Source: Tomocerus qinae
Lineage: Eukaryota > Arthropoda > Collembola > Entomobryomorpha > Tomoceridae
Length of the DNA stretch: 64,000 bases
NCBI GenBank assembly: GCA_020055645.1
Contig: CM034548.1
Span: forward strand, 41,532,296-41,596,295
Direction: 5' to 3'
Shown: positions 1-14,400 of the stretch, in pieces
How positions within the stretch are numbered: position 1 is the stretch's first letter
Layout of the letters: each line of letters starts with the position of its first letter
Position numbers and translations under genes: made by a program
Notes under the pieces: generated by a model
Told to the model about the DNA's origin: nothing
What the model saw: the letters and a program-made list of their open reading frames with translations, nothing else
Database searches by the model: none

Positions 1-3000
1 TTCAGTTAGTATGGCTCCCCTCCTTTTTATTTCGGAAAAGCGATCTTTGACATTGTTTTTTAAAAAAGAACCAAGGTGTTATGTACGGTAGCGACTCTCA
101 ATCAGTAAATACAGAGGAATTTCAATTGTGGAAAGTAATAGTTCATTTCACATCACTTTATCCTTCCGAATTTTAAAATTTGTTATTTATTTATCGTAAA
201 CAGAAAATGTGAAAACGAATGTACTTGGATTGTAAACGATTTATTTAATAAGTGTCTGCATTGTATTCGGTTAAAAATAAAATGTGTAATAAGTAATTAA
301 TAAGTTAGCCAGGAAAAGAAGGATCAGGATTCTGAGCGGAATCGGAAATAGTACCGAATATAAATGAGGAAAACGGCTTGCAACTTTATTCATGTTTCAT
401 TTCCTTTCATAAGAGGCAATTCCTTTCCTGTAGACTGAAATTTTGACCGGAATAATTAAAAAAGGAGTAGACTGCTTGCCGCTAGTCTGAAAACACGTGT
501 CGGGAATAAGTGGAAAAGGAAAGAGTGAATGAATATTATTCTCCCTTACTTACTACTACAGTCCTTTAGTGTAAGATAAAATTCTCTTAATTTTTAAGCG
601 TACAGAATATTTCTATCTCTCTGTAGAAGAAGTAAGGCCATGATTTAAGATAGGTTCTGTTGTTGTGGTGTGACAGACAGAGAGGGTTCAGGCTGTAAAG
701 TATGAGTTGGTTTAGGTGCCTTCCCATTGACTAATTGTAATAGTAATGTAAACAGTATAAATATAAGTCGAACTGTTGCTCAATTGTTTAGCTATGTACA
801 TAAAACAAGTCAAAGGCCGAGTGCACTCGAAAGGGGAAAAACACTCGTATCTCACTTTTTGAATATGGACCTATTACTTGAGAGTTTTGTTATAACAAGA
901 CATAAATAGAGACAAAGTGGTTCAGAAGTTATGCTTAGGGATGCTAGTAACATAGTAAAGCTGCATTTTTGACTAATATGTTTCTATGGGATTCGAGAAC
1001 TTGTGTTGGTGGTTACAATAAAAGAAAAGACGCATGTGTATGCAAGATCAAATTTCCCCTTCCTACAGATTCAAAGTGCTTATCTCCATCCATATTCATT
1101 CCCTTCTCCTCCAGCCATCCACATTTCTCGTTTTCCATATAATGGACAAGCCTCTCTGCATAAGTCGACACTAACAAACACAAATACTCTGTAAAAATAA
1201 AACACCTACACCGCATTACTCAAATAAACTTACTTGTTGCAGTATTTATATACAGGGAGCATCTTATGAGTATTGATACACAAACCACTCATTATCTGTC
1301 ACTTTTTATCGAAAATAATTAATGAGAAGAATGAGACAATGCTCTGGTTATCGCTGTCTATTTAATTTCTGAGATTATACAAGTAGATATTTGTAAGAAT
1401 TCAACGTTATTTGGGGAATTTTAATTCAAGTCTCTTTATGTACTCTTCATTAGATTTGAGATATAATATTTGAAACACATAAATATACTGTGGTGAATAA
1501 AAAAACATTTCTATAACGATTGCTATTGTACAAATATTTGTGTCTACCAAAAATGGCAATTTTTTAATTACGCTTCTAGTTTCACATATAATGGACACGC
1601 TTATTGCACAACTCGATCCTAACAAACCCAAATGACTCTATAAAAACAAAACATACACCTCCCATTACTCGGAGTTTAAATAATAAATACACTTAAAAAG
1701 AGCTCTAAATTTCATGTGTAATGCCTGGGAGTTTCTTATAAGTATTTACGCATGAATTATTCATTAGATGTCACCTTTTATCGAGCATAATTGATGAATA
1801 AAACTGAACACAACAACGCAAATACAATGAAATGGTTGTGGTTTACCTTCTGATTACAAACTAGCAGATATTTGTAGGAATCTAAGAAAAAGTCAAGTTT
1901 TTATTAATTTGTTTAATTAGTAGAATTCGACGCTTCTTAAGGAATTTTGACTTAAGTTTATTATGTCCTTGTACAATTATGGTAGATAGTTGAACCCAGC
2001 TAAGGGGCGAACCTGGCACTCAAGAGAAATTGAGCAGGCAACCCATCACGGTAATAAAAACAATTCCGGTTCAAATGGGGAATAATAAAACATTATTTTT
2101 ATTAATCACCCCAGAATGTTCCCCTTTAAAATCAGAAAAATTAGATTCCGGGATTTTGGAAAACGAATTGCCTTCTTTAGCTAATTATTTCCATTCAATC
2201 ACCAATAATCATCTTATGTGAATTCGTATTATTGTTCTGATGTTATAATAATATGAAACAACTCAATTCGTTGGTTTAGAGGGAGGGGCATGCGCATTTT
2301 ACTTTTGTGCTTTCAAGGAACGTGCATATATTACGTTGATAGTTAATGGGAGGAAGCGATGCCCAAAAGAGTCACAGCTAGCACTTGCGCTACACTTGAG
2401 AAAGGGGATTTTACGTTACGTAATGTATGCAGGTTTTCTAGGCGGTCGTACCAAGACATAGATAGTCAGGTATTAGTGCGATTATATTATAGAATATTAT
2501 ATTTGAAACACATATAATAATGATAAATGAAATAAATTGTTGTACTTGTTGCTATTCTTTTGGCTTTGTCGTATACATAAATATTAAATAACGTTTGCTG
2601 ATTTAGTTTCAGTATTCATTTGTGTGGATATAAAAATTGTCAAGGATTGAAAAGTACGTAATATTTAATTCGAGATATTGAGGTCACTGCAGAGATGATA
2701 CTAGTTCACCCTCAGCTTTCCACCGCTAGCCGTTATAGAACGTCACCGCACGTACCACTTTGACCACAAATCATTTAATTCCAGGTTACTCAGTCGATTT
2801 CCATTCTCTGTATATAAATATTAGCATTACATGACAATTGATCTACCAACGTAACTAAAATTATTCAAATGTCTGGCTAGACTTATTAACTAGCGCAACA
2901 ATGTAAACATTTACAATAGAATGTAATAAAGTTGTGATTTTGAACTTGATGGCCCACATAGCCACTCTGTGATGGTGTTGCTTTATAATTTCCTGCACCC

Positions 3001-6000
3001 TGTAATTTCATCTACGAATTATGGCCTAGATGATGAGACATGTCCATATTGATGTCAGTTGAAGAGCATTATATACAAAAGTATCCATTTATAGGAGGAT
3101 TTACCATAGATAAAGTGTGTACATAAAATATTTTTTTAAAGGAAGGCTAAAGTTACGTAATAAGATGCCGAAAAGGATATTGAACGCGGGTGCATCTTTA
3201 GAGGGCTATTATTTGAAATTCTTTGTAATATATTCACTATAAGATGAGATTTTGTAGAGCTGAATCTGATTGTGTATAATGTGAATGAATTCTTTAGGAT
3301 AACTTTCATCTCGTTTGATGAGGGACGTGTAGTGCAGTAGCTGTATTTGTGTAACTATTTCTGGTGCACTAGTTAAATACTGTGCACACGCCTATAATAA
3401 TACATTGTAATAACATGTGGTATAGTTAGGCTGTTTGAGGTTATTAAAACAAGTCCCTTGAGTTTGTATGTATCAGTTAAACGAACAAAGTCGCTCACGG
3501 GAAGCTCATTAGGAAGAAACTAATTTCACGGGAGGCCAAAATCCGCCAGTCGCATGACTCAAAACTCAAAAGGACCGCAGGACTAAATATATCCGAAAAG
3601 ACAGAGAGCGAGAGTAAATCCAACTTTTCATTGCCCTTATTTATTTCCATGCAACTCTTTCTTTCACATGTCATGTCAACTAAGGCATTCCTCCATCTCT
3701 ACCCAAACATACTCCGTGAAATTGCCATAAACATACCTACAGACATTAACTATATAATAAATGTTCACTATATCACCGTTACTGCATTTCTTTCGATCAC
3801 TCTCCAAAGGATTTACTTTTTCAAACCAGAACTACTCCAAAGTAAACATCTTCCGCTTTTCTATTTCTTTACGTCTCGATATTTTTATTCGGCTAATCCG
3901 CTCAATTAGTTTTAAAATAGGTTTTTACCCTCGTTTCTCATAATTCCTGTTGCTTTTCCAGCCATAAGATAATTATGACTTGCGTACCTTTCTAATTGTA
4001 TTACTAATCATAATATTTTGAGTTATTTTGCTCCGCTTTGTCTCGACAAATAATATTATCTTCTGTTTAAACATCTTACTTCATCTCTAATTAATAGCGA
4101 GACTTTGTTAGTGAACAAGTCTTGCTACTCGTTATTGTGACGTTTATCATTACTTGCATGCATTAATCTAAGTCGACATATACCTACCACATTCAAAAGA
4201 AAATGTTTTGGTAATCAGATCTGAAGAAAACTCACTGAAGTGGAGATCTTGATAATAATATTATCTGTCAGACCTAAACAACTCCATCATAATTATAACA
4301 GATATATTTATTTAAGCTGTACTTAAATAGTATAGAAGTAGAAGCGTAACACAGATGTATACATAGTTAATTGAAGAAGATTATTAGGAAGTGTAAAATG
4401 CTTTCGTGTTAGTACGCCTGCCTGTTCATCTGTCTCCCGTGAATTTTGATGGAAGGTATAGGTAATTAATTAACGAACGGTAGCCGAAGCCAATGTAGTT
4501 ATATTTATATAAGATCTCTGTGTAATTCTGAAATCTTTACTTCTCCTTTAGTCACTAATTGCCGAATCTTGCTTTAGATTACTTTAGATTCTCTTTCGTT
4601 TTGTTTTAGATTGTTATTTTTACTTGAGACAGGCTATTATTGCCACTACCATGCCACACAACAGATCAGATCAGAGCATAACATTTCCTAATGACTTCTT
4701 TCTCTTCCTTCGCCATTTAATTTAATTCTTTTCTTAAGTATAATTGCTTTTCTTTTGATTATGACTGATTAGGTATGGGATTATACGATTAAAACGAGTG
4801 AAATACAATATAGTATTATTTACTTATTATGGTAAAGTACATATGGCTACAACCTTATAGATGTATTTGCATCTCGATGCCAAAATGATGTCTAAAGTAC
4901 AAAACTGCATTAAGCCTTTAGAATAATTAGAGCTAAATTGCATCCTTGAGTTTCTTATTGTTAATGCTGCACCCTTCATTTCCTACTGTTTCGAGTTATT
5001 TTAGCATATGATGAGAATGAAATAAAACTACAGAGTCATTGTCTTTAGATTTCCAATTTTTGTGGATGCAACAGACGAAGACAATGATAAAGCAAAGGAG
5101 GAATAAGTAAACGAACTTTGGCTGCATTTCTATAGTAGACGGCAACTGAGAAACAGATTGAGTACATACACTTTAAATTGAAGAGCTACACTAAGTTAAC
5201 CATATAGAACGTATGAATGTGTGAATATGAACATCTATATGGGTAGGCAGAGTGTAAACGTAATGTAACCAGAGCAACAAAAGAGTCATGAGAACTGGAG
5301 TAGATATTACACTAGACCACAATTACGCAACAAAAAAGAAACGGGCAAAGAAGGCAGAGTAGCAAATCATGTACGAGAAGCTTCTCTGATTTGTCTCTAT
5401 TCTTCGTATCTTCCACGATACTTTTTCCTATCTCGCCGTATAACAGAATATTTCATTTGTATATCACATACGAAGATCTACTAACTCCGTTTGATTGGAT
5501 TTTCAAAGTCATCCTGCTGACACAGAAACTGATCGCAGGGCAAACAATTCTCGTTTCCAGCAGAAGCATTCTTCATCTCACATTGTCATCATTTCCTACA
5601 TATGCACACGAATAACCCAGAAGAAGATTGATGTTCTTGTCCCGATTTATTTAATGTCTGTATAGCCCAGGTGACATTTTCCTCAAACTGTGCTTGCATT
5701 TGCATACCTCGCTAAATACTTCAGTGATGAAGCTTACAACTAAACGAATCTATCACTTGAGCAGCACATCAATTCTATGGCAATGAAAAAAGCGAAGAAT
5801 AATAAAGAATAAACGGATTCTAGATGTTAGTGTTAAGATATATCCCTAATGACTATATCACATTGGTGAGTATTTCTATGTAATGTTATATTAGTGTGCA
5901 TTTACGCATAGTGTAAATAGCTGTTTAAGACCTAATGGTATGCAACTACTATCTGCAGACAAGAAAGTTGTAATGTTAATGGGCCTATATTGATATAGTG

Positions 6001-6097
6001 TAGTTTTGGAAATCACAAAATAGCATCATCATTATCTTACTTCTAGTATTTTGAATATGAATGGTATTTGGTGTACTACTTAAACAAACGAATTATC
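1..6097. other. Intergenic, no gene found
   Basis: AT-rich sequence without a convincing exon. All open frames are short, lack coding character and mostly coincide with strand-biased composition. It contains a diverged tandem duplication at about 1.13-1.97 kb, listed separately. A 63-codon frame at 2,030-2,221 begins on a non-ATG codon and matches nothing I know. Confidence 0.6.
1128..1975. repeat. Diverged tandem duplication, unit about 450 bp
   Basis: Two direct copies lie next to each other, roughly 1,130-1,460 and 1,580-1,975. Matching blocks occur in the same order: 'atataatggaca' (1,137 and 1,586), 'ctaacaaac' then 'attactc', a 'tttttatcga/ttttatcgag' block (1,305 and 1,777), 'agatatttgta.gaat' (1,386 and 1,866) and 'ggaattttaattcaag/ggaattttgacttaag' (1,415 and 1,940). 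Copies differ by many substitutions and small indels, so the duplication is old. No coding potential is visible. Confidence 0.6.
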
Positions 6098-6105
6098 GTT
6101 GTGGA

Positions 6106-6478
6106 CAGAGTTCAACTGGCCGGTGGGTAGTGGCTAGGTGGCTAGGGGGCAAAAGTGGCTAGTGGGCGGGCAAAATGTCAGGTGGCTAGTGGGCAAAAGG
6201 GGCAAAAGTAAAATTAAGGTTTTAAAAATAGCACAAAAAAATTTCAAACTTAACTCACGCAAGCAAACTAACTGTTTGCCATTGAAATTCGGAGTTAATG
6301 ATATTCTAGTAAGCCTGTTTTTAGGTACGTATAAACGAAGAGACATCGATGCGACATCTATTTTGGTAGATGAACTACGATTTAGACTTTTTGCCCCTTT
6401 TACCCCTTTTGCCCCCTTTGCCCCCTTTGCCCGGGTGGGTGGGCAAAATGTAAAAAAGCCGGCTAAAATAGAACTCTG
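6106..6478. mobile_element. Non-autonomous hAT-type MITE, copy 1
   Basis: A 373-bp element bounded by imperfect terminal inverted repeats that begin CAGAGTTC on the left and end GAACTCTG on the right, with a further GCCGG block inside each end. It is flanked by a perfect 8-bp direct repeat, gttgtgga, at 6,098-6,105 and 6,479-6,486. An 8-bp target duplication with a CAGNG-type terminus is typical of hAT transposons. Inside, a G-rich arm of gggcaaaa units (about 6,150-6,210) faces a C-rich arm of ttttgcccc units (about 6,388-6,440), giving a potential hairpin. No transposase is encoded; the open frames across it are by-products of the G/C-rich arms. A second copy lies at 57,170-57,797. Confidence 0.85.
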
Positions 6479-8035
6479 GTTGTGGAGTGGAGAAACCTTT
6501 ATTTAAGTAGTAGTGTAACACTTTCAGTACTTCTCTTGGTATAGACACGTCTTGCACTAAGTACTTCAATGTGGAAGAGACTTGTATTTATAAATGTGGT
6601 TGGAATGAATGAATTGATATTGAATTCCGATATTTGTTATATTGGTAAGTTGCATGGCGAGTCAATTACCTAGTTCACAATCAACTCCGACGGACAACCC
6701 GAACTCTAAAAGATACCCAGCGGAGGAATATCACCGCTAAGAACAGTCGAGTCATTTAAGAATGGAATTTGAAATGGAATGAAAAATCTTTAATTCAAAG
6801 TTTACACAATACAGATTTGAAACATTCAAATGTCTTTAAATTGTATGAATGGGCAAGCGAACCTTTTGAAACGTTGAGCCAGCTAAAACATTGAACTTAT
6901 TAGGTAATAAGCATGGACGATATTTAATTCATGCGTAGTACTCTAGTACTATTTGTGAAGATGTAATTCTTATTTCCCTTTTGATTCACTATATGTAACA
7001 TAGTGTCTTTAACAATGCGTTTCAATAATATCTGTGGTTCCCTGAATAGCTTTATAAGTATATAAAAAATTAATTCACTTAGAAGCTAATTTTCAGTTAG
7101 AACTTGGTTCATTTTTTAGTTTCTTGCGTAATTAGTTCATGAAAGTGGAGTAAATGTATTTTTATCTCACCAAAGCGTGTACCAAAGATTTGGAAATGAG
7201 ATTATTTTGAAAGTTGACATTGAAAGTCAAATTATTTTAGCCATTACTTATTTTAGATGTGATTTCGTCTTGGAATAAAAGATCTTAGGAACTCTGAGGG
7301 TATCCTGTGACATCATTAACAGGATATTCAGTGTTACCATTGATAAAGGAACATCAGTTTGAAATAGCAGCAGTGCCTATCCTTATATTTCCTTTAATTG
7401 CAATTGTATGAACTTTTTCTCTTTTGGATGACTGTAGCCCACTGACAACTCTGACCGTCAGGCATCTTGCAATGTTTTATGAATGCTGTTTATGAATGAG
7501 TGGACCCCAGGGGTCTTCATGACTTGACGTACCACCATAAGACTATAAAAATACACTCTGTCCATATCTGATCAATGGCTGTATGTCCTAACTATCCATT
7601 TTTTATGCTCGATTGGGTTTCTTTATCTTAAGTCAATTTATAAACGCTTGTCCATTAACCCCTATCCAATTTTTATGATGTCATATCCCGTCAACATTGA
7701 AACTATGATCAGTTCATTATACACTTATTTTCTATGGTTAATTACCAAGTAATAATATTTGTATAGTATTATGTGTCAAATTTTATAACAAAAATAAATG
7801 ATGTGCGATTCATAGAATAATGATAGCATATTATATAAATTCGTCAATATCTAATTATTATTAACTCAACTTACATAATATTTATATTTGCAGTTAGTTA
7901 AAACTTATTTGAGTGAGATAAGTAATTGGAAGGTGAGTGGCTGTTTATTAGTTGACGTAGTAACTAACAGGTATTAAATGATTACACAGGTAATTTGTAG
8001 TGTAGGGAGTAGCTAAATGGTAGAGTTGTAACAAG

Positions 8036-8491
8036 ATGAAGAATGCAATATTAAAGTTTATTCCGAGTCACCTGGAATGGAGGTGTATTCATTTGGATGT
8101 ATGGAGAAGAATCGAGGAGTGCTTGATTCGGGAGAAGGAAAGAGACAACCCAGCTGCGAAGGTATTTTCTGAGACAAAGCAATTTGTTATATCATGGGAT
8201 TCCCATTGTCACCATTATTGTCCTTTAGGAATTTCATTTCAATGGAATATCTTAAAGCCAGCAGAGTACAATCCAATAATGGCAGGAGTTTGCGAGAAAA
8301 GACTGTCAGTGTCACCACTCATTCCATTTGGAGTGTATCTGTCTATACACGTGTGCATCTCCCTTAAAAGCCAATGTTCCTCCTACCACGTATTTTCCCA
8401 TCAGAAAATGCACATCATAGCCATAGACTTATATACTACGACTTTTCTGAATGGAGATCACTTAATACTTATTTTAAAAGCAAATATATGA
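8036..8491 (+). CDS. Hypothetical open frame, 151 codons
   Basis: The longest ATG-initiated open frame in the first 20 kb. The first ~42 codons have a plausible protein-like composition rich in charged residues (residues 24-40 are mostly E, R, K and D), and a possible splice donor, aag|gtattt, follows at about 8,160. The rest is hydrophobic and Cys/His-rich without a recognisable motif. It has no family resemblance I know, no signal peptide and no visible poly(A) context. It could be a first exon with a run-on into intron, or a chance frame; the latter is more likely. Confidence 0.15.
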   Translation: MKNAILKFIPSHLEWRCIHLDVWRRIEECLIREKERDNPAAKVFSETKQFVISWDSHCHHYCPLGISFQWNILKPAEYNPIMAGVCEKRLSVSPLIPFGVYLSIHVCISLKSQCSSYHVFSHQKMHIIAIDLYTTTFLNGDHLILILKANI

Positions 8492-11400
8492 TGACAATTG
8501 GTACATTGCAGCTAGGGATTGTCTATTGAGAGCATTATCTTATCAAAACTCCAGAACTGATTCAGAAACTGAATGAAAGTAGGAGCAACGATATGAGTTG
8601 ATGTTTTTGATTTTTATTTGTGGCTACAAAAATTGAGGGTTGAGGCAATTAGACGTACTGTGGTTACATTAATTCGAATATGATTCACAATTAGGTACTC
8701 GTAGTCGAGTACCCTGGATCTGATGGGATTTCCCCATGCTTTTCTTTTTCTTTCTTTGTTCATTGAATGGAAAATCGAAGATGCTTCAGTTATTTCCATC
8801 GATGAAGGATGAAAAAACAATAGATAAATTCACAAAGCTCCTGCTACAGATACTTTTATTCTTATAGGCATTGTTGTTGTTGAGGTAGGGGAGCTATCTT
8901 ATTTATATATATGATAGGATTCATTTGTGTGCAGTTAGAGTTAAAAAATATTGGGTTAATAAAGAATTTTGAGGAAAGAAGAGTGCGTCGTCATTGTGGA
9001 GGAAAAGATTTCTGGAAAGAGAGCAACAGAGGGGCGTCAGAACTTAATTTGGAGGTGGGAATGGAGAAAAAATGAAGAATTGGGTAAGATGGTTCTCAAA
9101 AGAACCGATAATCACACCACACAATGTGATTCATTTATCTTCTTCTTCCCTACAATCTTCAAGCATCAATCTCTCACTCACCTTACCATTTCCAGATATT
9201 AGAGACCAGACAGCAACTGATACACTTTACACCTTTACATTCCCCCACACTACCAACGCAATTACAATTCACAATACAAAACATATTAACACTACTGCTT
9301 ACAAATGAATATCTACAAAGAACTACCAAACACAAAATCCTCCATCCCAAGACAAAAGTGTCTGTCTCTGTCTATCAATACAAAACAATACACAATTCAA
9401 CAAAGTAATATCACCTTAAATACTCAAACATCAACTAACAATAAGTACAAACTTGTACATCTCACCTAATACCTAATCATCTTACATAAACTACTACAAT
9501 AAATCATAAATGCAGGCAAAAGAAACATAATCGTTTCCCTTTCGTACACTTTACTGTGCACATTTTAATTAATATATTAAATTCCCATATACCATTTTAA
9601 TTTTTGGATGTGATAGCTGATTAATTTACAGAATTTGACTTTTTTCAGACTTCAGACATTTTATTGCAAATATGAAAATGGTCTTATTACAGTCATGAAT
9701 TTAAATTGTTGTAGTACATAAGGATCAACAATGACCGTAACTGAAAGAACAACAAAACAAGTTTAATAAAAATAATTTCCTAAAAACGACATCGTTTTGT
9801 AATTGTATTTCGGATGATTTTAAGTTTGCCATCTAAAATTACACCTTCTTCTTTGTTTAATGAAGAGGAGATCATGTTATGTTGTAAAACCTAGTATTAC
9901 AAATTACTTCGTTTCAGAATTTTAACAGTATACTATTATCTGGTACTTAACTTGTCGACAGACAAAGTTAATATACGCTAGGGAGTTACACGAGTATAAA
10001 GTTGCAAATAAAAGGTGTGTATAGAATATTATTAGCACATTTAGAGGATTTATGATAAAGTCTGTTAGGGATTAATTATCCTTGTACAGGTATTTGTGTC
10101 ACCAAAATGTATTTTGTGTGGCAACTGGTTATAGTTAGTATTAAAAGGATTTCATGCAGAGTGACTGACAATGAGAAGAAAGAATATTAATATTTCCCCG
10201 TAATGCAAGCCCACGTAGAATGATCGTTCGTTCTCATAATGGGTGTTTTACCAAATATGTAAAGAGTAGCAGATAGATTGAGTGCCGAAGGTCGAGTTCC
10301 TATATAGTCTTAATTAAGCATGTACTAAGGGATATGTAAGTTGGGTCTTAATAGTGCATATCATCGACAGGGAAGGTGACTGTGAGCACGGTCTCTATGA
10401 TCAGCTTCTGTTGCCGAATGCATTTGCATGTTTGCATGCTCCGGAGTAATGAATCAAAAAGTAGCAGGCGGCATATTCACATGAAATCATGACTTTTCCA
10501 CAGAGCTTATCTCTTTCTTTGAGACTTAATAGGAAACTAAAGAGATATTAAACTATTTCTTTTCCCACTGTTTTCTCATCCTGCTAATGTTACGCATACT
10601 CTGGCTGAGTGCATTACACTTACCTGAATCGGTGGTGAATCTTCCTTTAGCATTTAGTCGGTAGATAAATGAAGAATAAAGAACCATCTTCTGCCTGTCT
10701 CTAGCTCTGTCCGTTGTACATAGAAGTGAGGAGTCAGAATCTAAGCAAAACTTGGCTTTGTGCACATTACTCAACATCCTTCGTTTGTTTTCAACGTTTT
10801 TCGCCGTATTCTTCAAGAAAAGGTTAGAGGACTGAAATCCCGCAGTGTCGGTAACTTTGAGCTCCAGGGGTTCGCACCTAATACTCTTCTTCTCATACTT
10901 CTTCCTTTTCTCAACTATCCATATCCAGCCACTCCAACTCTAAATAAACTCTATCCTCAGCCTTTTACGAATTTATTTTATACACACAATATCTCCAATA
11001 AAATTCACACTTCTTTTACATATTTTATTTTAAATTTAAATGAAATTCAAAATTATAAGTATCTATACCTATAAAACTTTGATTTCAATTCATGGATGAG
11101 TCTAGACAGTCCATAATATTTTATTATGTTTTCCCAAATGGATTTATTGTGCGTAAATGGCTATTATTGATTCCAGTTATTTTTAAGTTTAAGTTTGTAT
11201 GTTCGTTTCTTACGCACGCTGATACGGAATAGTCATTGTTTTTACCACAACAGCCAAGCCTTAAACGTAGTTAAAGCCGCATGATATTTTTACTATCCAC
11301 TTACATGCAAATTGCTCAACAATTTGCATCCCTGTGGAGAGTGTCAGGCGGGGGAGAGAAACATAATGCAAACTCCACTTGAATAAGTGAGATCAAATTG

Positions 11401-14400
11401 AAACTACATGTTTACGTAGAAAACATGAGTCTATATTTCTGGAGTAAGTTCCCATGTTCCCTGGTTTTACTGATCTAGGTATACTAATTATACCTGCAGC
11501 TACTATATTCTCTATAGTGCCTATATATAGATATAATATAGATGACATAATGTGAGTTATAACTCACAATTCAGATAGACTCTTAGAAATGGTAGCAAGT
11601 CTAAACTCGATATTCTAAAATTTGTTGATACTCATCCAAGCAAAACATCTCAAATGTAATGATACGTTATTACATTGTAATGGAGGTGTTTATATACATG
11701 AGTTTCCTAAAGGGAATACATAGTCCACATTCGTGGCAACACATATAAATATGTAATAGAAGGAGGTAGACAGTTTTGGAGTAAGGTATCTTAATATTGC
11801 AAGTGTTTGAAGTGTATGTAGGTAGATATGTATAAATAGGTGAGAAGTTGGTAGTCAAAATAAAGAAAAGTTGTTTCTTATAGTAAATGGTTTAGCTTTG
11901 CTGCGAATGCGATTCGCTCTGTCGAGTTATCAAGAGGAAAAAATCATTTTGTCCTCCTAGAGACTATCGCTACCATGAGAAATCCATGACTGAACACATT
12001 TTATGCTTCTCTACAGCCTTGGGATGACCAAACCCTTTGCTTTTACTGTTCAGACCTATTCTTCCCTTATTTATCCACAATATCACTTTACACAGAGAAA
12101 TATCTTTATCTGAAACATGTAAGATTTCAATCCATTGAGTTCTACATAATTCTATAGCGTCTTGGGGCAAAATTGTATGGAATTCCTAATACGCAGAATG
12201 TTTTTGTAAATGTCGGTCAAATATAATTGTATAATATAATAATTTTAATACATTTTTAAATAAAAGTCATAGTATAGGATTATATTCTTCTTCAACCACT
12301 CAATTTATAATTCAAAATTCTGATATAATTGGGTAGGTACTAAAAATACTTGACATTCTATCAACGTGAGTAGCTTCTCTCTCTTAAAATGATATTATGC
12401 ATTATTTTTTCTATATTTTTTCAATGGCAATTAATAAGTGAGTTATAAAATTTTGAAAAAATTTTTGTAGCAGTCATTTTAGTGCAACAAGGAATTATAA
12501 ATTATTTGCCATTTTAGCCATAAATAAGCAATAATGGACATGAAATACACATAAATGGCACAGTATGCTCGGTTTTCAGACTAAAGCCTTTTTTGTAAGA
12601 TCTTGTTGATGAATCAGAAGATCTCCTTCAAAATTAAGTGAATCTTGAATTAAATTGGATGTATAGAAGTATTGCAGGTTATCTGTTGGGATCAATAGGT
12701 AAAAATAGATAAAATGCTAGGAGAGAGATCAGTTGAGATTAGGTAAACTCATTCATAGTACGCTGAATGCATTTCCATTGAAGACTTTTTATGTGGACAT
12801 GATGAGAATGACGAATCAAAAATGTAGAATCTATGAAGTTGCAGTTTTCTTATGCACCTAGGTTTACAAATTTAAGTTGAATCCTGACTAACAGTATCGG
12901 TATTGCCAAACCAGTGTGCTAGTGTGTCTATTTCTATTATTTATTTGAAGGTGTTAAGTACAAGGTACCCAAAACCCATATTCATTCACTAATAACATTA
13001 GTAAAGCCAATGATACTTTCCTTGGTGCTTTACAATCGGAGCACAATGGACTGCGTAATTTATTATTTTCAAGGGAATCATCTATCTGACACTGATACCA
13101 TTTATATAAAATCGCAGGGGACTGTTTCAACAAAATCCAAAACGTCTTTCAGCAGTAGAGCATGTTACTGAAATGGCTAGCTTGCTAGCATTTGGTTTAC
13201 ATTTTGTTCTGTACCTAAGTACTAACTGCAACAAGTGTTTTAATGGATAAAATAGGTAGAGAAATCCCTGCCAATGTGCCAATATTGATATCCAAATTGC
13301 GTAGCAAATGAGAAATGTTCCTACCTGTTGCATGTTGAAATGGGACTCGATTACTCTGCTGCGGATAGATAATCGCGGTAGAAAAGTCAAGCAAAGACAA
13401 AATGAATCGTTATACTTTTAGAACGTGAGAAAGTGTCCAAATTCAAAGAACGCTTATGTGGTCTTTTTTGCACATGTTGCGTTTCTCAGGATATGGACCA
13501 AGTGCTCTATACACTAAATTAACGGCATAATATCATTAATATGGAAAAGATGTACAATTGCCCCTAAAAATCCCAATTTAGCAAACTTAACATATCGACC
13601 TGTGTGGTTTTTAGGGCAATAAATATTAATCTGGTATAGAAATTCTTATACTCGCTGTGTCACTGCTTAAGATTTATAATATGGTTAGTAATTACTTTGT
13701 ATAAGATATACCTTTGTTTTATGGAAATAATTTAGTAAAAATACCGTAAAATTAGGATTGTAATACTTAGATGTTTTTTAATTCATTTTAACGATGAGTT
13801 TCAAATTGCAATACATTGTAAGCAGAGAGAGAGAAAGCCTGTAGCTTTGGTTATCCCATATAGCCAGAAATATTAACATAGGAAGGATTTGACATGTACA
13901 CGAGGAGGTTGTCACACTTTAGTTAATTTTGTTACGGTGGAGAAGCTTGGAAAGACGGATTAGATCAATTAACATAATGATATAATGGTTTTCATGGAAA
14001 GGCTAAATTGTATAATATTTTAAGTGTAATAATAATTGTTAATTAACACATTGAAAGCTGATATGGCAAGGACTACCAATGTTGGTTTGGTATTTGCAGA
14101 GAGTAATTGCTTGGGCATCGTTTATATGGATATCAAAATACCTAATCAGATGCAGAGCGAATGTAAACCTGTTTCTCTTAATTGAAAGATAATCTTCCTT
14201 AACGATCTAATTCGTGGAATTAATTATACGTTTCACTGAGTTTGTTCGTCTCAATCCCTCATTTACTCTTAGCAGACACACAAAAGCATCTTCTATTTAA
14301 TAAGTGAATAGAAAATAACAGGCACTCGTATTTCTTCCTTGAAGAATGGGAAATACAGATGTATCAATTTGCAGAACGCTGACTTATTTAGCTGAATGCA

